Source of the DNA: Desulforhopalus sp.
GTDB lineage: Bacteria > Desulfobacterota > Desulfobulbia > Desulfobulbales > Desulfocapsaceae
NCBI GenBank assembly: GCA_023231425.1
Contig: JALNVI010000045.1
Location: 1 to 21,943 of the forward strand
Direction of reading: 5' to 3'
DNA length: 21,943 bases
Shown here: piece after piece, positions 8,712 through 16,795 of the stretch
Position numbering within the stretch: position 1 is the first letter of the stretch
Layout of the letters: every line of letters begins with the position of its first letter
The notes under the pieces: model-generated
Database searches by the model: none
What the model saw: the letters and a program-made list of their open reading frames with translations, nothing else
What the model was told of the DNA's origin: nothing
Position numbers and translations under genes: made by a program

Positions 8712-8737
8712 AGAGACAGAACATACCCTGTCTCTAC
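8710..8737. repeat. Perfect palindromic element, 10-bp arms
   Basis: GTAGAGACAG (8710-8719) and CTGTCTCTAC (8728-8737) form a perfect stem with an 8-nt loop, directly abutting the terminator. From memory, GTAGAGAC...GTCTCTAC palindromes are dispersed in many copies in some other bacteria, such as cyanobacteria. Only one copy is present here, so repeat-family membership is a guess. It could also be a second mRNA 3'-end hairpin for pntB. Confidence 0.6.
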
Positions 8738-8769
8738 GATCTCTAACCCAATTTTTTTACCAGTTCGGG

Positions 8770-10176
8770 TTACAGTGCTTTATCGATACTCTCAACAGAT
8801 TTTTTTGCATCTCCAAACAGCATCCACGCATTGTCTTTGAAAAAGAGAGGATTCTGCACACCGGCATAGCCGGTATTCATGGAGCGTTTGAAAATGATGA
8901 CTTCCCTTGCCTTCCAGACCTCAAGAACAGGCATGCCGGCAATCGGGCTGTGCGGGTCTTCCAGAGCAGCAGGGTTGACGGTATCGTTTGCACCAATAAC
9001 AAGGACAACATCGGTGTCGGCAAAATCGTCATTGATCTCGTCCATTTCCAGCACGATATCATACGGGACCTTTGCTTCAGCAAGAAGGACGTTCATATGG
9101 CCGGGAAGTCGCCCCGCCACAGGATGGATACCAAAGCGAACCTTCGTGCCGTTTTTCTTCAGTTTCCGGACAATTTCTGCAACAGTATATTGAGCCTGGG
9201 CAACGGCCATGCCGTATCCTGGTGTAATAATGACGGATTCTGCATCTTTCAACTTCTCAGCAACATCTTCTGCTGAGATCTCCTTATACTCACCCATGTC
9301 ACCAGCTTCCTCTGTAACGCTGCTGCCGTCGGTACCAAATCCCCCGGCAATCACGTTGAAGAACGAACGGTTCATGGCCTTGCACATGATAGAGGAAAGG
9401 ATAGCACCCGAGGAGCCGACCAGAGCACCGGTGATGATGAGCAGATCATTGTCGAGCATAAACCCTGCCGCTGCTGCCGCCCATCCAGAATAGGAGTTCA
9501 GCATTGAGATAACCACCGGCATGTCCGCGCCGCCAATGGAAGCGACAAGGTGCCAGCCGAACAGAAGGGCGATGATTGTCATCAAAAGAAGCGGCCAGAA
9601 GAGACCACCCTGCTGGAGAAAAACCGCCAGAAGAATGATTGAAATAATAATGGCAAGGAGGTTCAGCTTGTTCTTATGGGGCAGAACCAGAGGCTTTGAC
9701 GAAAACAGACCCTGCAGCTTTCCAAAAGCGACGATCGATCCGGTAAGAGTCACCGCACCAATAAAAGAGCCAATAAAAACTTCGACGAGATGAACGGTGA
9801 CCATCCCCCCCGCGAGCATAGCCGCTTTTTCAGCAGGACCAAGGGCCTGATAGCCAAAAAAGCTGTTGAAACCGACCAGCACCGCTGCCAGACCGACAAA
9901 GCTGTGCAGAAGTGCAATCAGCTGTGGCATCTGCGTTATTTCCACCTTCAGCGCCATAAAGATGCCGATCACGGCACCGATTGCCATGGCGATGGCGATA
10001 AAGGTCAAACCGCCCTCATTGGGGCCGAAAATAGTCGCAACCAGCGCTATTGCCATACCGACAATGCCGTAGACATTACCCCTTCCCGCTGTTTTCTGAG
10101 TGGAAAGACCGGCCAATGCCATAATGAACAGCAGCCCGGCGATTATATAGGTACCTGTAACAAATCCCTGTGACAT
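8770..10176 (-). CDS. pntB: NAD(P) transhydrogenase, beta subunit (proton-translocating)
   Basis: PntB carries most of the membrane proton channel (domain II) and the NADP(H)-binding domain III. With PntA it couples NADH + NADP+ to NAD+ + NADPH, driven by proton influx. At 468 aa it is close to the E. coli protein (462 aa). The first ~260 residues hold about eight or nine membrane helices. They include ALLHSFVGLAAVLVGFN, whose His91 matches the proton-path histidine of E. coli PntB, and GADMPVVISMLNSYSGW (~216-232). Domain III shows the NADP-binding GYGMAVAQAQ (320-329), plus RLPGHMNVLLAEA, VIGANDTVNP and KRSMNTGYAG. A strong GGAGGA precedes the ATG. The gene starts 3 nt after the pntA stop, so the two are co-translated. 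The terminator at 8661-8711 follows. Confidence 0.96.
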   Translation of the reverse strand: MSQGFVTGTYIIAGLLFIMALAGLSTQKTAGRGNVYGIVGMAIALVATIFGPNEGGLTFIAIAMAIGAVIGIFMALKVEITQMPQLIALLHSFVGLAAVLVGFNSFFGYQALGPAEKAAMLAGGMVTVHLVEVFIGSFIGAVTLTGSIVAFGKLQGLFSSKPLVLPHKNKLNLLAIIISIILLAVFLQQGGLFWPLLLMTIIALLFGWHLVASIGGADMPVVISMLNSYSGWAAAAAGFMLDNDLLIITGALVGSSGAILSSIMCKAMNRSFFNVIAGGFGTDGSSVTEEAGDMGEYKEISAEDVAEKLKDAESVIITPGYGMAVAQAQYTVAEIVRKLKKNGTKVRFGIHPVAGRLPGHMNVLLAEAKVPYDIVLEMDEINDDFADTDVVLVIGANDTVNPAALEDPHSPIAGMPVLEVWKAREVIIFKRSMNTGYAGVQNPLFFKDNAWMLFGDAKKSVESIDKAL

Positions 10177-10179
10177 GAA

Positions 10180-11727
10180 TTAATCCTCCTTCCTGAACAT
10201 CTTCAGCATACGATGCGTTACAAAAAAACCACCAAAGATATTTATTGAGGTAATCAGAACGGCTATGAACGCAAGTGATTTTATGAGCAGGCCATGGTGC
10301 CCGATCTGCAGCAATGCTCCGACGATAATAATACCTGATATGGCATTGGTAACACTCATCAACGGCGTATGCAGCGAATGGGTGACATTCCAGATGACGT
10401 AATAGCCAAGAACACAGGAGAGAACAAATACGGTGAAATGCCCTAAAAATTGAGCCGGCGCGAAGGCTCCGAGGCTGGCAATAGCGCATGCACCAATGGC
10501 GATAAACAACATTTGCAGCCACGGTTTTGATGCTTCCTTCTTTTCTTTCTCCGGCTGCGCAATCGGTTTTGCCGGTGCCGGTTGTTTGGAACTGACCTGA
10601 ACAGCTGGCGGTGGATAGGTTATTTCACTGCCCTTTACGACCGTAACACCACGAATCACGACATCATCGAAATCAACAGTGAGGGTGCCGTCTTTCCCTT
10701 TACAGAGCAATTTCAGCAGGTTGACAAGGTTGGTACCGAACAACTGGCTGGCCTGCCCCGACATCCGGGAAGGCAGATCCGTATAACCAATAATGGTAAC
10801 ACCACTTTTGACCACAACCTTGCCCGGCTCGGTCATGGTACAGTTCCCGCCGTTCGGTGCTGCCAGGTCGACAATAACACTGCCCGGCCGAAGCGACTCG
10901 ACCATGTCGTCAAGAATCAGTTTAGGAGCAGGTCTGCCCGGAATAAGGGCCGTGGTGATAATGATATCCACTTCTCTGGCCTGCTCCCGGAAGAGTTCCA
11001 TTTCCGCCGCAATATATTCTTTCGACATGACCCGGGCGTATCCATCACCAATACCTGCCTCTTCCTCCATGGTGACTTCCAGAAATTCGGCCCCCATGGA
11101 ATTGATCTGTTCCTTAACTTCAGGACGGGTGTCAAATGCGCGCACTTGAGCACCAAGGCTTCCGGCAGCACCAATCGCGGCAAGACCAGCCACCCCGGCA
11201 CCAATAATCATGACCTTTGCCGGCGGCACCTTGCCCGCCGCTGTGATTTGACCTGAGAAAAAGCGGCCAAAATGATGTGCAGCCTCTATAACAGCTCGAT
11301 AACCTGCAATATTGGCCATAGAACTGAGGACATCCATGGATTGCGACCGAGAGATTCGGGGAACCATATCCATGGCCATGGTGGTAACGCCCTTTGCAGC
11401 CAGACGACTGAGCATTTCCTCATTTTGTGCCGGACTTATCAGGCTGATTAAGGTGGTCCCTTCCCTGAGAAGCTCTATTTCATCTTCCTGATCAGTGGTA
11501 ATCGGGCCGTTGATTTTCAAAACGATATCGCTCTGCCATGCAGCCTCTTTTTCAACGAGTTCTGCACCTGCTTCGAGATAGGCTTCGTCGCTGAAATTTG
11601 CATTCAGGCCAGCGCCTTTTTCGACAGCCACGGTAAAACCCAGTTTCTTCAGCTGGGCAACAGTCGAGGGCGTGGCGGCAATCCGTTTTTCTCCTGCGAG
11701 CTGTTCTTTTGGTATTCCAATCTGCAT
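10180..11727 (-). CDS. pntA: NAD(P) transhydrogenase, alpha subunit (proton-translocating)
   Basis: PntA binds NAD(H) (domain I) and supplies the first membrane helices of the transhydrogenase. I place the start at 11727, giving 515 aa beginning MQIGIPKEQLAGEKRIAATP. This matches the usual PntA N-terminus and E. coli length (510 aa), and GGAGGA lies just upstream. A longer frame (to 11832) adds 35 unrelated residues and is rejected. Visible parts are the alanine-dehydrogenase-like fold, the NAD Rossmann motif GAGVAG (176-181), SRSQSMDVLSSMANIAGYRA (~126-145), a Pro/Lys-rich linker (~385-415) and four C-terminal membrane helices (~418-505). Fused dI plus helices is the two-subunit proteobacterial layout, not the three-gene split form. 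It lies downstream of the BaeSR-like genes on the same strand. Confidence 0.95.
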   Translation of the reverse strand: MQIGIPKEQLAGEKRIAATPSTVAQLKKLGFTVAVEKGAGLNANFSDEAYLEAGAELVEKEAAWQSDIVLKINGPITTDQEDEIELLREGTTLISLISPAQNEEMLSRLAAKGVTTMAMDMVPRISRSQSMDVLSSMANIAGYRAVIEAAHHFGRFFSGQITAAGKVPPAKVMIIGAGVAGLAAIGAAGSLGAQVRAFDTRPEVKEQINSMGAEFLEVTMEEEAGIGDGYARVMSKEYIAAEMELFREQAREVDIIITTALIPGRPAPKLILDDMVESLRPGSVIVDLAAPNGGNCTMTEPGKVVVKSGVTIIGYTDLPSRMSGQASQLFGTNLVNLLKLLCKGKDGTLTVDFDDVVIRGVTVVKGSEITYPPPAVQVSSKQPAPAKPIAQPEKEKKEASKPWLQMLFIAIGACAIASLGAFAPAQFLGHFTVFVLSCVLGYYVIWNVTHSLHTPLMSVTNAISGIIIVGALLQIGHHGLLIKSLAFIAVLITSINIFGGFFVTHRMLKMFRKED

Positions 11728-11840
11728 AGTTCCTCCACGTATTGAAGTGATTGTGGATAATTGAATTCGGGCAACAGGCAGGTTGTGCTCACTATCCATA
11801 GTCATCTTGATTCTTTCTTCTGCCTGACTCAAACAACTGT

Positions 11841-11872
11841 GGTTGCGTAATAATTACAATGATTACGCAACC
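11841..11872. promoter_or_regulatory. Perfect 11-bp inverted repeat upstream of pntA, candidate operator
   Basis: GGTTGCGTAAT (11841-11851) and ATTACGCAACC (11862-11872) are exact reverse complements separated by 10 bp. The arms start 21 bp apart, about two helical turns, which suits a dimeric regulator. The dyad lies about 115-145 bp before the pntA start. It could bind the adjacent BaeR-like regulator or another factor. Alternatively it may form an RNA hairpin in a baeSR-pntAB transcript. No clear -35/-10 pair was found beside it. Confidence 0.5.
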
Positions 11873-11964
11873 TCAGAGAGCACCTGTTTACTGATTGGTC
11901 CCCTGGTCAATGAAAATGAATCCGTGCTGAGGGCTGGCAAGATCTGCAGGCGTCGATCCTCAGA

Positions 11965-11997
11965 CAGAAACGGGGATTAAAAAATCCGCGTTTTCTG
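11965..11997 (-). terminator. Imperfect hairpin directly after the response-regulator stop
   Basis: CAGAAACGGGGATT and AATCCGCGTTTTCTG pair over ~13 bp with one mismatch and one bulge, starting 3 nt past the regulator stop. No convincing U-tract follows on the minus strand. It may be a weak terminator or attenuator between the two-component genes and pntAB, or an mRNA processing structure. Confidence 0.3.
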
Positions 11998-11999
11998 TT

Positions 12000-12677
12000 T
12001 CAGATCGTCACCTCAAACTTGTAGCCGACACCGTATACCGATCGGATAAGCTCAATACCTGAATCAACCGCAGCAATCTTCTTGCGCAGTTTTTTCACAT
12101 GACTGTCGATGGTACGATCGCAGACGATGCGCTGGTCAGTGTAGATATGCTCCATGAGCTGGTCGCGGGAGAAAATGCGGCCAGGGGAGTCGGCAAGAAT
12201 CTTCAGAAGCTGAAATTCCACCGCTGTCAGCTCCAGAGGTTTGCCGCGCAGGATAACAAGATGTTTCTCTATATCAAACCGAACCATCTTGTTATCTTCA
12301 TCCTGCGGACTGCTCTGCGCCCGCCGCAGCACAGCTTTCACCCGCGCCACAACCTCCCGGGGACTGAAGGGTTTGCAGATGTAGTCATCAGCACCATATT
12401 CCAGCCCGAGCAGGCGGTCTATTTCCTCCACCCGTGCTGTTACCATAATGATCGGCACCCGGGAGAACTCTCGTATTTCCCAGCAGATACTAATTCCGTC
12501 CTTGCCGGGCAACATCAGGTCAAGGAGAATCAGTGCAGGCCGGTTTGCGTTCACCCAATCCACTACTCCCGTCCCCTCACTGAGAATCTCGCTCCCATAT
12601 CCGGCCTGCGCCAGATAATCGTGGTGCAGCTCGGCGAGGCGCTCTTCATCTTCCACTATCAATATTATTTCAGACAT
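12000..12677 (-). CDS. baeR: BaeR-like OmpR-family response regulator
   Basis: This is a DNA-binding response regulator with a receiver domain followed by a winged-helix domain. With the start at 12677 (225 aa) it begins MSEIILIVEDEE, preceded by GGAGG 10 nt upstream. A second ATG at 12716 (13 more residues, GGAG only 3 nt away) is possible. In the 225-aa numbering the phosphoacceptor is D53 in LILLDLMLPG, with T80 in MVTAR and K102 in ICKPFSPREVVARVK. EIDRLLGLEYGADDYICKP, DRTIDSHVKKLRKK and IRSVYGVGYKFE closely resemble E. coli BaeR. BaeR controls envelope-stress and efflux genes in enterics, but the targets here are unknown. It is paired with the kinase upstream, and pntAB lies ~270 nt downstream on the same strand. 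Confidence 0.88.
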   Translation of the reverse strand: MSEIILIVEDEERLAELHHDYLAQAGYGSEILSEGTGVVDWVNANRPALILLDLMLPGKDGISICWEIREFSRVPIIMVTARVEEIDRLLGLEYGADDYICKPFSPREVVARVKAVLRRAQSSPQDEDNKMVRFDIEKHLVILRGKPLELTAVEFQLLKILADSPGRIFSRDQLMEHIYTDQRIVCDRTIDSHVKKLRKKIAAVDSGIELIRSVYGVGYKFEVTI

Positions 12678-12764
12678 TCTGTCACATCCTCCAGTTACTG
12701 TTATTGGCAGAGTCATATACTCCGCCTCATGGCGCCGCGGCAGCCGGAGCCCCTGCGGAGCTCC

Positions 12765-14369
12765 TCAATTAATTGGCAGTTCGATCTTCATTTCCAGTCC
12801 ACCGAGAGGGGAATGACCGGCGGTGATAACCCCCTCGTGCGCCTTGACAATGTTACGGCAGATACTCAACCCGAGGCCACTGCCGTGGCGTCCCGCGCAG
12901 GTCATGCCTTTCTGGGTACGGGAAGCATCTTCCCGGAAAAGACGCTCAAAGAGACGCGGCAGGTTCTCATCCTTCACACCAGGGGCGGAATCCTGAAACA
13001 AGATTGTTAAGAGGCCCTTTTCCGCAGATCCCGATATCCTGAGAGAACCGGGGGGCTGTGTATAGCGGCGGCTGTTTTCCAGCAGGTTGGAAAACAGCTG
13101 GTGCAAACGGCCTGGGTCGGCAAGCATCCGGGCCGATTTCCCGTGTCCTTTGGGCAGATTGAGCTCCAGAGTCAACCCCATGCTCTCAAAACGGCCGGTG
13201 AAACCTTCCACCACTTCAATAAGAATACCAAAAGGATCACATTCTGCCTTGCGATAAGTCATTGCGCCGAGATCCGACATCGACAATTCATGCAGATCCC
13301 GGGTAAGGCGCTCAATATGCATCACCTCGCCATGAAGGATCTCAAGCGCCCGGGGATCACACACACGGACACCGTCCTGGATACTTTCTATCTCTGCGCA
13401 AAGAACGGCAAGAGGAGTGCGCAGCTCATGGGAAATGTCAGCCACCCACTGGTGGCGATCCTCTTCATTGCGCTGCAGGGTGGCAGCAAGGGCATTGAAA
13501 TCACGGGAAAGCTGTCCCAGTTCATCACAGCTTTTCACCGGAATGCGGGTGGTAAACTTGCCATTCATCAGACGACGCGTGCCATCAGCAAGTCCACGAA
13601 TCGGCTGCAAAATATACCGGGTCAGTGGCAGGACGACGAGAATGGCAATAAAAAAGGCCGCAAGGCCAATAAACCCAAAAAGCATTTCCTGATGACGAAA
13701 AAAAATGAGATCCCGCGTCAGCGAGATCTCCGGGATGGGAAGCATGGCAAGGTAGCCGACGGGTTGTCCGTCAACAAGTACCGGCTGCATCTCAGAAAAT
13801 TTGGTCCAGATCTTCGTAGGTTTTGGAGGGGGCCAGGGAACTGCCTTCTGCTCCCCTTCCACAACGGAATTCGGAGGCGGAGGTGCAGGGATTTCATCCT
13901 CTCCGCGCAACACCTGCCAGTGCAGGCGGTTGGCGACATCGGCCCCGGCCCCCCCTACCAGCCAATTGCGATTGGAATCGAAGAGCATGACCCGCGGCCA
14001 GACACTGCGCGGCTCGAAAAAAACCGGAGCGCTCCTGGTGAAGAAATCGCCGTTGAAGATTTTTTTATCTGGCAGGACAAATTTTTCGTTGTCATGCCGG
14101 GGAAAAGGGAAAACAGTTCTGGTGACATAGCTGTTGATATAGAACCAGAGGGAAGGGTTACTTTTAATGAAATCCCAGTTTCCCTTCTCCTTATAAAGCC
14201 GACCGATCTCCTGCGAGAGGCGAGAGAGCTGTTTCCCTTCCCCCCGTTCGATATGACGATGAAAATTGCGGTCGAAACTCCAGTACAGCATCGCCAAAAA
14301 ACCGAAAAAGAGCAGAGCATTGGCTGCAAGGAGAATCAGAGAAATTTTATGCTGAATTTTTAAGTTCAT
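12765..14369 (-). CDS. baeS: BaeS-like membrane sensor histidine kinase
   Basis: This sensor kinase would phosphorylate the BaeR-like regulator. TM1 is at ~10-33 and a periplasmic domain at ~34-228. TM2 is at ~229-252, followed by HAMP (~253-300). The dimerisation helix has phospho-accepting H314 in WVADISHELRTPLAVL. The ATPase domain shows the N box with N432 (NLLENSRRYT), G1 (DSAPGV, 460-465) and G2 (GSGLGLSI, 496-503). The DHp region and HELSMSDLGAM closely match E. coli BaeS. At 534 aa it is longer than E. coli BaeS (467). The periplasmic part is larger and holds an unusual proline-rich stretch (~161-184, PAPPPP and PWPPPKP), so the signal sensed may differ. A short insertion (~486-495) precedes the G2 box. 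The kinase is the first gene of the pair. Confidence 0.88.
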   Translation of the reverse strand: MNLKIQHKISLILLAANALLFFGFLAMLYWSFDRNFHRHIERGEGKQLSRLSQEIGRLYKEKGNWDFIKSNPSLWFYINSYVTRTVFPFPRHDNEKFVLPDKKIFNGDFFTRSAPVFFEPRSVWPRVMLFDSNRNWLVGGAGADVANRLHWQVLRGEDEIPAPPPPNSVVEGEQKAVPWPPPKPTKIWTKFSEMQPVLVDGQPVGYLAMLPIPEISLTRDLIFFRHQEMLFGFIGLAAFFIAILVVLPLTRYILQPIRGLADGTRRLMNGKFTTRIPVKSCDELGQLSRDFNALAATLQRNEEDRHQWVADISHELRTPLAVLCAEIESIQDGVRVCDPRALEILHGEVMHIERLTRDLHELSMSDLGAMTYRKAECDPFGILIEVVEGFTGRFESMGLTLELNLPKGHGKSARMLADPGRLHQLFSNLLENSRRYTQPPGSLRISGSAEKGLLTILFQDSAPGVKDENLPRLFERLFREDASRTQKGMTCAGRHGSGLGLSICRNIVKAHEGVITAGHSPLGGLEMKIELPIN

Positions 14370-14397
14370 ATTTTTACCCTGTTAAAAATAAAAATGT

Positions 14398-14406
14398 ATT
14401 TTAGCA
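14398..14406 (-). promoter_or_regulatory. Candidate extended -10 promoter for the baeSR-like pair
   Basis: On the minus strand TGC-TAAAAT (an extended -10; TAAAAT matches TATAAT at 5 of 6) lies 28 nt before the kinase ATG. It would give a leader of about 20 nt. No good -35 is present, which extended -10 promoters tolerate. Confidence 0.4.
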
Positions 14407-14459
14407 AAGAATTTCAAAACAATTACGGTTTTTTTAAGAAATTCGCATTTTTGCATCTC

Positions 14460-14488
14460 TTGCAGGGACCGTCTTTTCTCTGTATATC
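14460..14488 (+). promoter_or_regulatory. Weak sigma70-like promoter candidate for larCB
   Basis: TTGCAG (14460-14465), a 17-bp spacer and TATATC (14483-14488) would start transcription about 55 nt before larC. The match to consensus is modest. Confidence 0.28.
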
Positions 14489-14548
14489 AGGGGGAAAGAG
14501 CCTGCCACAGAACGTGGGGGCCATCCCTTCCAAAAGGCACTGTTTCCC

Positions 14549-15760
14549 ATGAAAATTCTCTACTATGATCCCTTCGCCGGTATAAGCGGCGACATGAATA
14601 TGGCCGCCCTCGTCGATCTTGGTGTTGAACCCGCTCTTCTGCAGGAGGCCTTTAGCGGGCTCGGTCTCGGCAGTGAGTTTTCCGTGGAATTCAGCAAAGC
14701 AGAAAGTGGCTGCATCTGCGGAACCCGATGTGAAGTTCATTGTGAGGAGGGCCATACCCATCAAGGCCTTGCCGATATTGAGCAAATTCTCGCCGGGGCG
14801 GACCTTGCCGAGCCGATACGCCGCACAGCTCTGGCCATCTTCCACCGGGTGGCAAAAGCAGAGGCAAAGGTGCACGGACGGGAGCTCTACGAAGTGCATT
14901 TTCACGAGATAGGCGCAGCCGACTCCATTGCCGATATTGTGGGTGCGGCCGTCTGTTTTCACGCCCTCGGCGTGGAGCAGGTGTGGTCCGCCCCGCTGGA
15001 ACTCGGCGGCGGCGTGGTTCGCTGCGCCCATGGTCTGCTGCCAGTGCCCGCCCCGGCCACGGTAGAGATTCTGCGCGGTATTCCTACCCGCCTCGGCGCT
15101 GTAGAAAAGGAGGCAACCACCCCCACCGGCGCGGCAATCATCGCCGAACTGGCCGACCGCTTTACCACCCGCCCGGCGATGACCCTCATCGCCAGCGGCC
15201 ATGGCATCGGCCACCGCGACAACGGCCCGGATGCGGTACCCAATCTGCTTCGCGTCTATCTCGCCGAAATTACCACCGAACCTGCAAGAGTGAAGCTGCT
15301 CTGTTGCAATGTGGATGACATGACCGGTGAAGCCCTCGGTAATTTCATGGAGCTGGCAATAGCTAAAGGTGCACAAGACTGCAGCTTCACAGCCATTCAG
15401 ATGAAAAAGAACCGCCCCGCCGTAGAAATTGCCCTGCTCTGTGAGGAGTTTGCGGAGGATCGCTTTCGGGAGTTGCTGTTCCGCCACACCAGCACCCTCG
15501 GGATAAAGAGCTTTTCCATCTGCAAGACAGCACTGGCCCGTCATGAACGGACGCAGCAGACACCTCTCGGCCCGGTACGCTTTAAAGAGGCGTGGCATAA
15601 CGGCAGAAAGCTGCGGGAGAAACCGGAATTTGAGGAGTGCCGACGCCTCGCGAAACAATACGACCTGTCCCTCGATGAGGTGCTGGAAATTGTTCGGGCC
15701 GCAGCCCGCGGGGAGACACAAAGAGCCCTGGACGGGAACACAAAAGACGGAGAGGCGTAA
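14549..15760 (+). CDS. larC: LarC, nickel insertion enzyme of nickel-pincer nucleotide biosynthesis
   Basis: LarC (formerly DUF111) is a CTP-dependent cyclometallase. It inserts nickel into the dithiolated pyridinium nucleotide made by LarB and LarE, giving the NPN cofactor of lactate racemase and related LarA enzymes. The start is fixed by the canonical N-terminus MKILYYDPFAGISGDMN. Other family landmarks are EVHFHEIGAADSIADIVG (metal-type residues H117, H119, E120), APATVEILRGIPT, TPTGAAI, and the start of the C-terminal half at CCNVDDMTGEALG (~252-264). The 403-aa protein is one uninterrupted frame, whereas in Lactobacillus plantarum the two halves (LarC1/LarC2) are joined by a programmed frameshift. 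It is followed by larB with a TAATG overlap. The Shine-Dalgarno is weak (AAGG). Confidence 0.93.
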   Translation: MKILYYDPFAGISGDMNMAALVDLGVEPALLQEAFSGLGLGSEFSVEFSKAESGCICGTRCEVHCEEGHTHQGLADIEQILAGADLAEPIRRTALAIFHRVAKAEAKVHGRELYEVHFHEIGAADSIADIVGAAVCFHALGVEQVWSAPLELGGGVVRCAHGLLPVPAPATVEILRGIPTRLGAVEKEATTPTGAAIIAELADRFTTRPAMTLIASGHGIGHRDNGPDAVPNLLRVYLAEITTEPARVKLLCCNVDDMTGEALGNFMELAIAKGAQDCSFTAIQMKKNRPAVEIALLCEEFAEDRFRELLFRHTSTLGIKSFSICKTALARHERTQQTPLGPVRFKEAWHNGRKLREKPEFEECRRLAKQYDLSLDEVLEIVRAAARGETQRALDGNTKDGEA

Positions 15761-16494
15761 TGGAGATCAAAGAGATTCTCGCCCGGGTCGCCGAAGGCAG
15801 CCTCGATATTGACGCCGCCGCAGCCTCCCTTGAGGGGACCCTCGATCTTGGCCACACAATGCTTGATCTCAGCCGCCCTCAACGCAACGGATTTCCTGAA
15901 GTAATCTACGGCGCGGGCAAGACCCCGCAACAGCTTGTCGACATTGTCCGGCACCTGCGCAAACACAGCAATGTCCTCGCCACCCGGGTGAGTAAAGAGG
16001 GGGCAGAGGCGGTGCTGAAAGAAGTGCCACAGGCGCAGTATTACGAAACCGGGCGCACCCTCGTCTGCCGCGATTTTCCCGTCATCGAAACCGGTGAGGT
16101 GGGCATCATCACGGCGGGCACCTCCGACTTGCCCATTGCCGAAGAGGCCCGTATTTCCTGCGAGATACTCGGTTGCCGCCCCACCCTCATTCAAGATGTG
16201 GGTGTGGCGGGAATCCACCGTCTATTCAAACGCCTTGAGGAGATCCGCCGCATGGATGTGCTGATCATCATCGCTGGCATGGAGGGAGCACTGGCCAGCG
16301 TCATCGGCGGACTGGTCGCCGCCCCCATCCTCGCCGTTCCCACCTCTGCGGGATACGGGGCCAGCTTTGGCGGGGTTTCCGCCCTGCTCGGCATGCTCAC
16401 CTCCTGCGCCTCCGGGGTGTCGACAGTCAATATCGACAACGGTTTCGGCGCGGCCTGCGCGGCAGGGCGCATCTGCTCAATGCGCCGGAAATAA
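15760..16494 (+). CDS. larB: LarB, NaAD carboxylase/hydrolase of nickel-pincer nucleotide biosynthesis
   Basis: LarB carboxylates nicotinic acid adenine dinucleotide and splits off AMP. This yields the dicarboxylated pyridinium mononucleotide that LarE then sulfurates. The 244-aa length is normal. The C-terminal half is the PurE-like (AIR carboxylase) domain: GIITAGTSDLPIAEEA (115-130), D146, AGMEGALASVIGG (172-184), PTSAGYGASFGG (194-205), and TSCASG with Cys216, the probable catalytic cysteine. It ends with VNIDNGFGAA (223-232). The gene overlaps the larC stop by one base, so the two form an operon. LarE (the sulfur transferase) and any LarA-type enzyme lie elsewhere. The end of the gene faces the convergent nitroreductase gene. 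Confidence 0.94.
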   Translation: MEIKEILARVAEGSLDIDAAAASLEGTLDLGHTMLDLSRPQRNGFPEVIYGAGKTPQQLVDIVRHLRKHSNVLATRVSKEGAEAVLKEVPQAQYYETGRTLVCRDFPVIETGEVGIITAGTSDLPIAEEARISCEILGCRPTLIQDVGVAGIHRLFKRLEEIRRMDVLIIIAGMEGALASVIGGLVAAPILAVPTSAGYGASFGGVSALLGMLTSCASGVSTVNIDNGFGAACAAGRICSMRRK

Positions 16495-16795
16495 ACGCCC
16501 ATAGTCCTGGTTACAGCCAAAAAATTATCCTCCGACAAAGCGAGGAACGAGACGTCGAGGGAAGCGCTATACTCAGAGAGCAAACATGGCTGTAATAAAT
16601 TCCCTCCTGTCCGTCAAAGAGGAACGAAATACAAGATCATTCAAGAGACCATTAATCAATGTTCTCAAATATTTTTTGCCTTTCTTCGCGGTCCTTCGTG
16701 TTCTTCGCGGTAAAAAAAATGTCTTCCCGCTTTTTGTTTTTCCCTTCCTTCTGTCCCACTGCCTTTGAATTCGCCAATACAAAGTAGAAGTGGGA
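16495..16795. other. Intergenic region between convergent larB and nitroreductase genes
   Basis: No credible gene is present. The small frames on both strands are low-complexity readings of the dispersed repeat at 16681-16757. The left part (16530-16570) has an imperfect dyad around CCTCCGAC and GTCGAGG that might act as a terminator for larB, but there is no T-run. Confidence 0.5.
16681..16757 (+). repeat. Dispersed repeat, copy A
   Basis: The T-rich strand reads CTTCGCGGTCCTTCGTG, then TTCTTCGCGG, an A8 run, TGTCTTCCCGC and a pyrimidine-rich tail. It aligns with copies B (17983-18103) and C (21826-21943, opposite strand). The internal GCGGTAA/TTCCCGC hairpin has one mismatch. The copy lies about 40 nt beyond the nitroreductase stop. 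Confidence 0.8.

Noticed and set aside
11728..11832. 35-residue N-terminal extension of PntA
   Set aside because: The family N-terminus begins at MQIGIP (11727), which has a strong GGAGGA. The extension has no similarity and runs into the regulatory spacer.
13101..14363. 420-codon plus-strand frame opposite the sensor kinase
   Set aside because: It is a GC-driven shadow. The minus strand encodes a full histidine kinase with all motifs.
14423..15721. 432-codon minus-strand frame opposite larC
   Set aside because: It is an antisense shadow of a complete LarC. It shows no domains of its own.
14549..15760. Programmed frameshift in larC
   Set aside because: Both halves are in one continuous frame, so no frameshift is needed.
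16573..16782. Small Arg/Lys-rich protein (FFLPRRTRRTAKKG) between larB and the nitroreductase
   Set aside because: It is a translation of dispersed-repeat copy A. Similar peptides arise from every copy, so it is probably not a gene.
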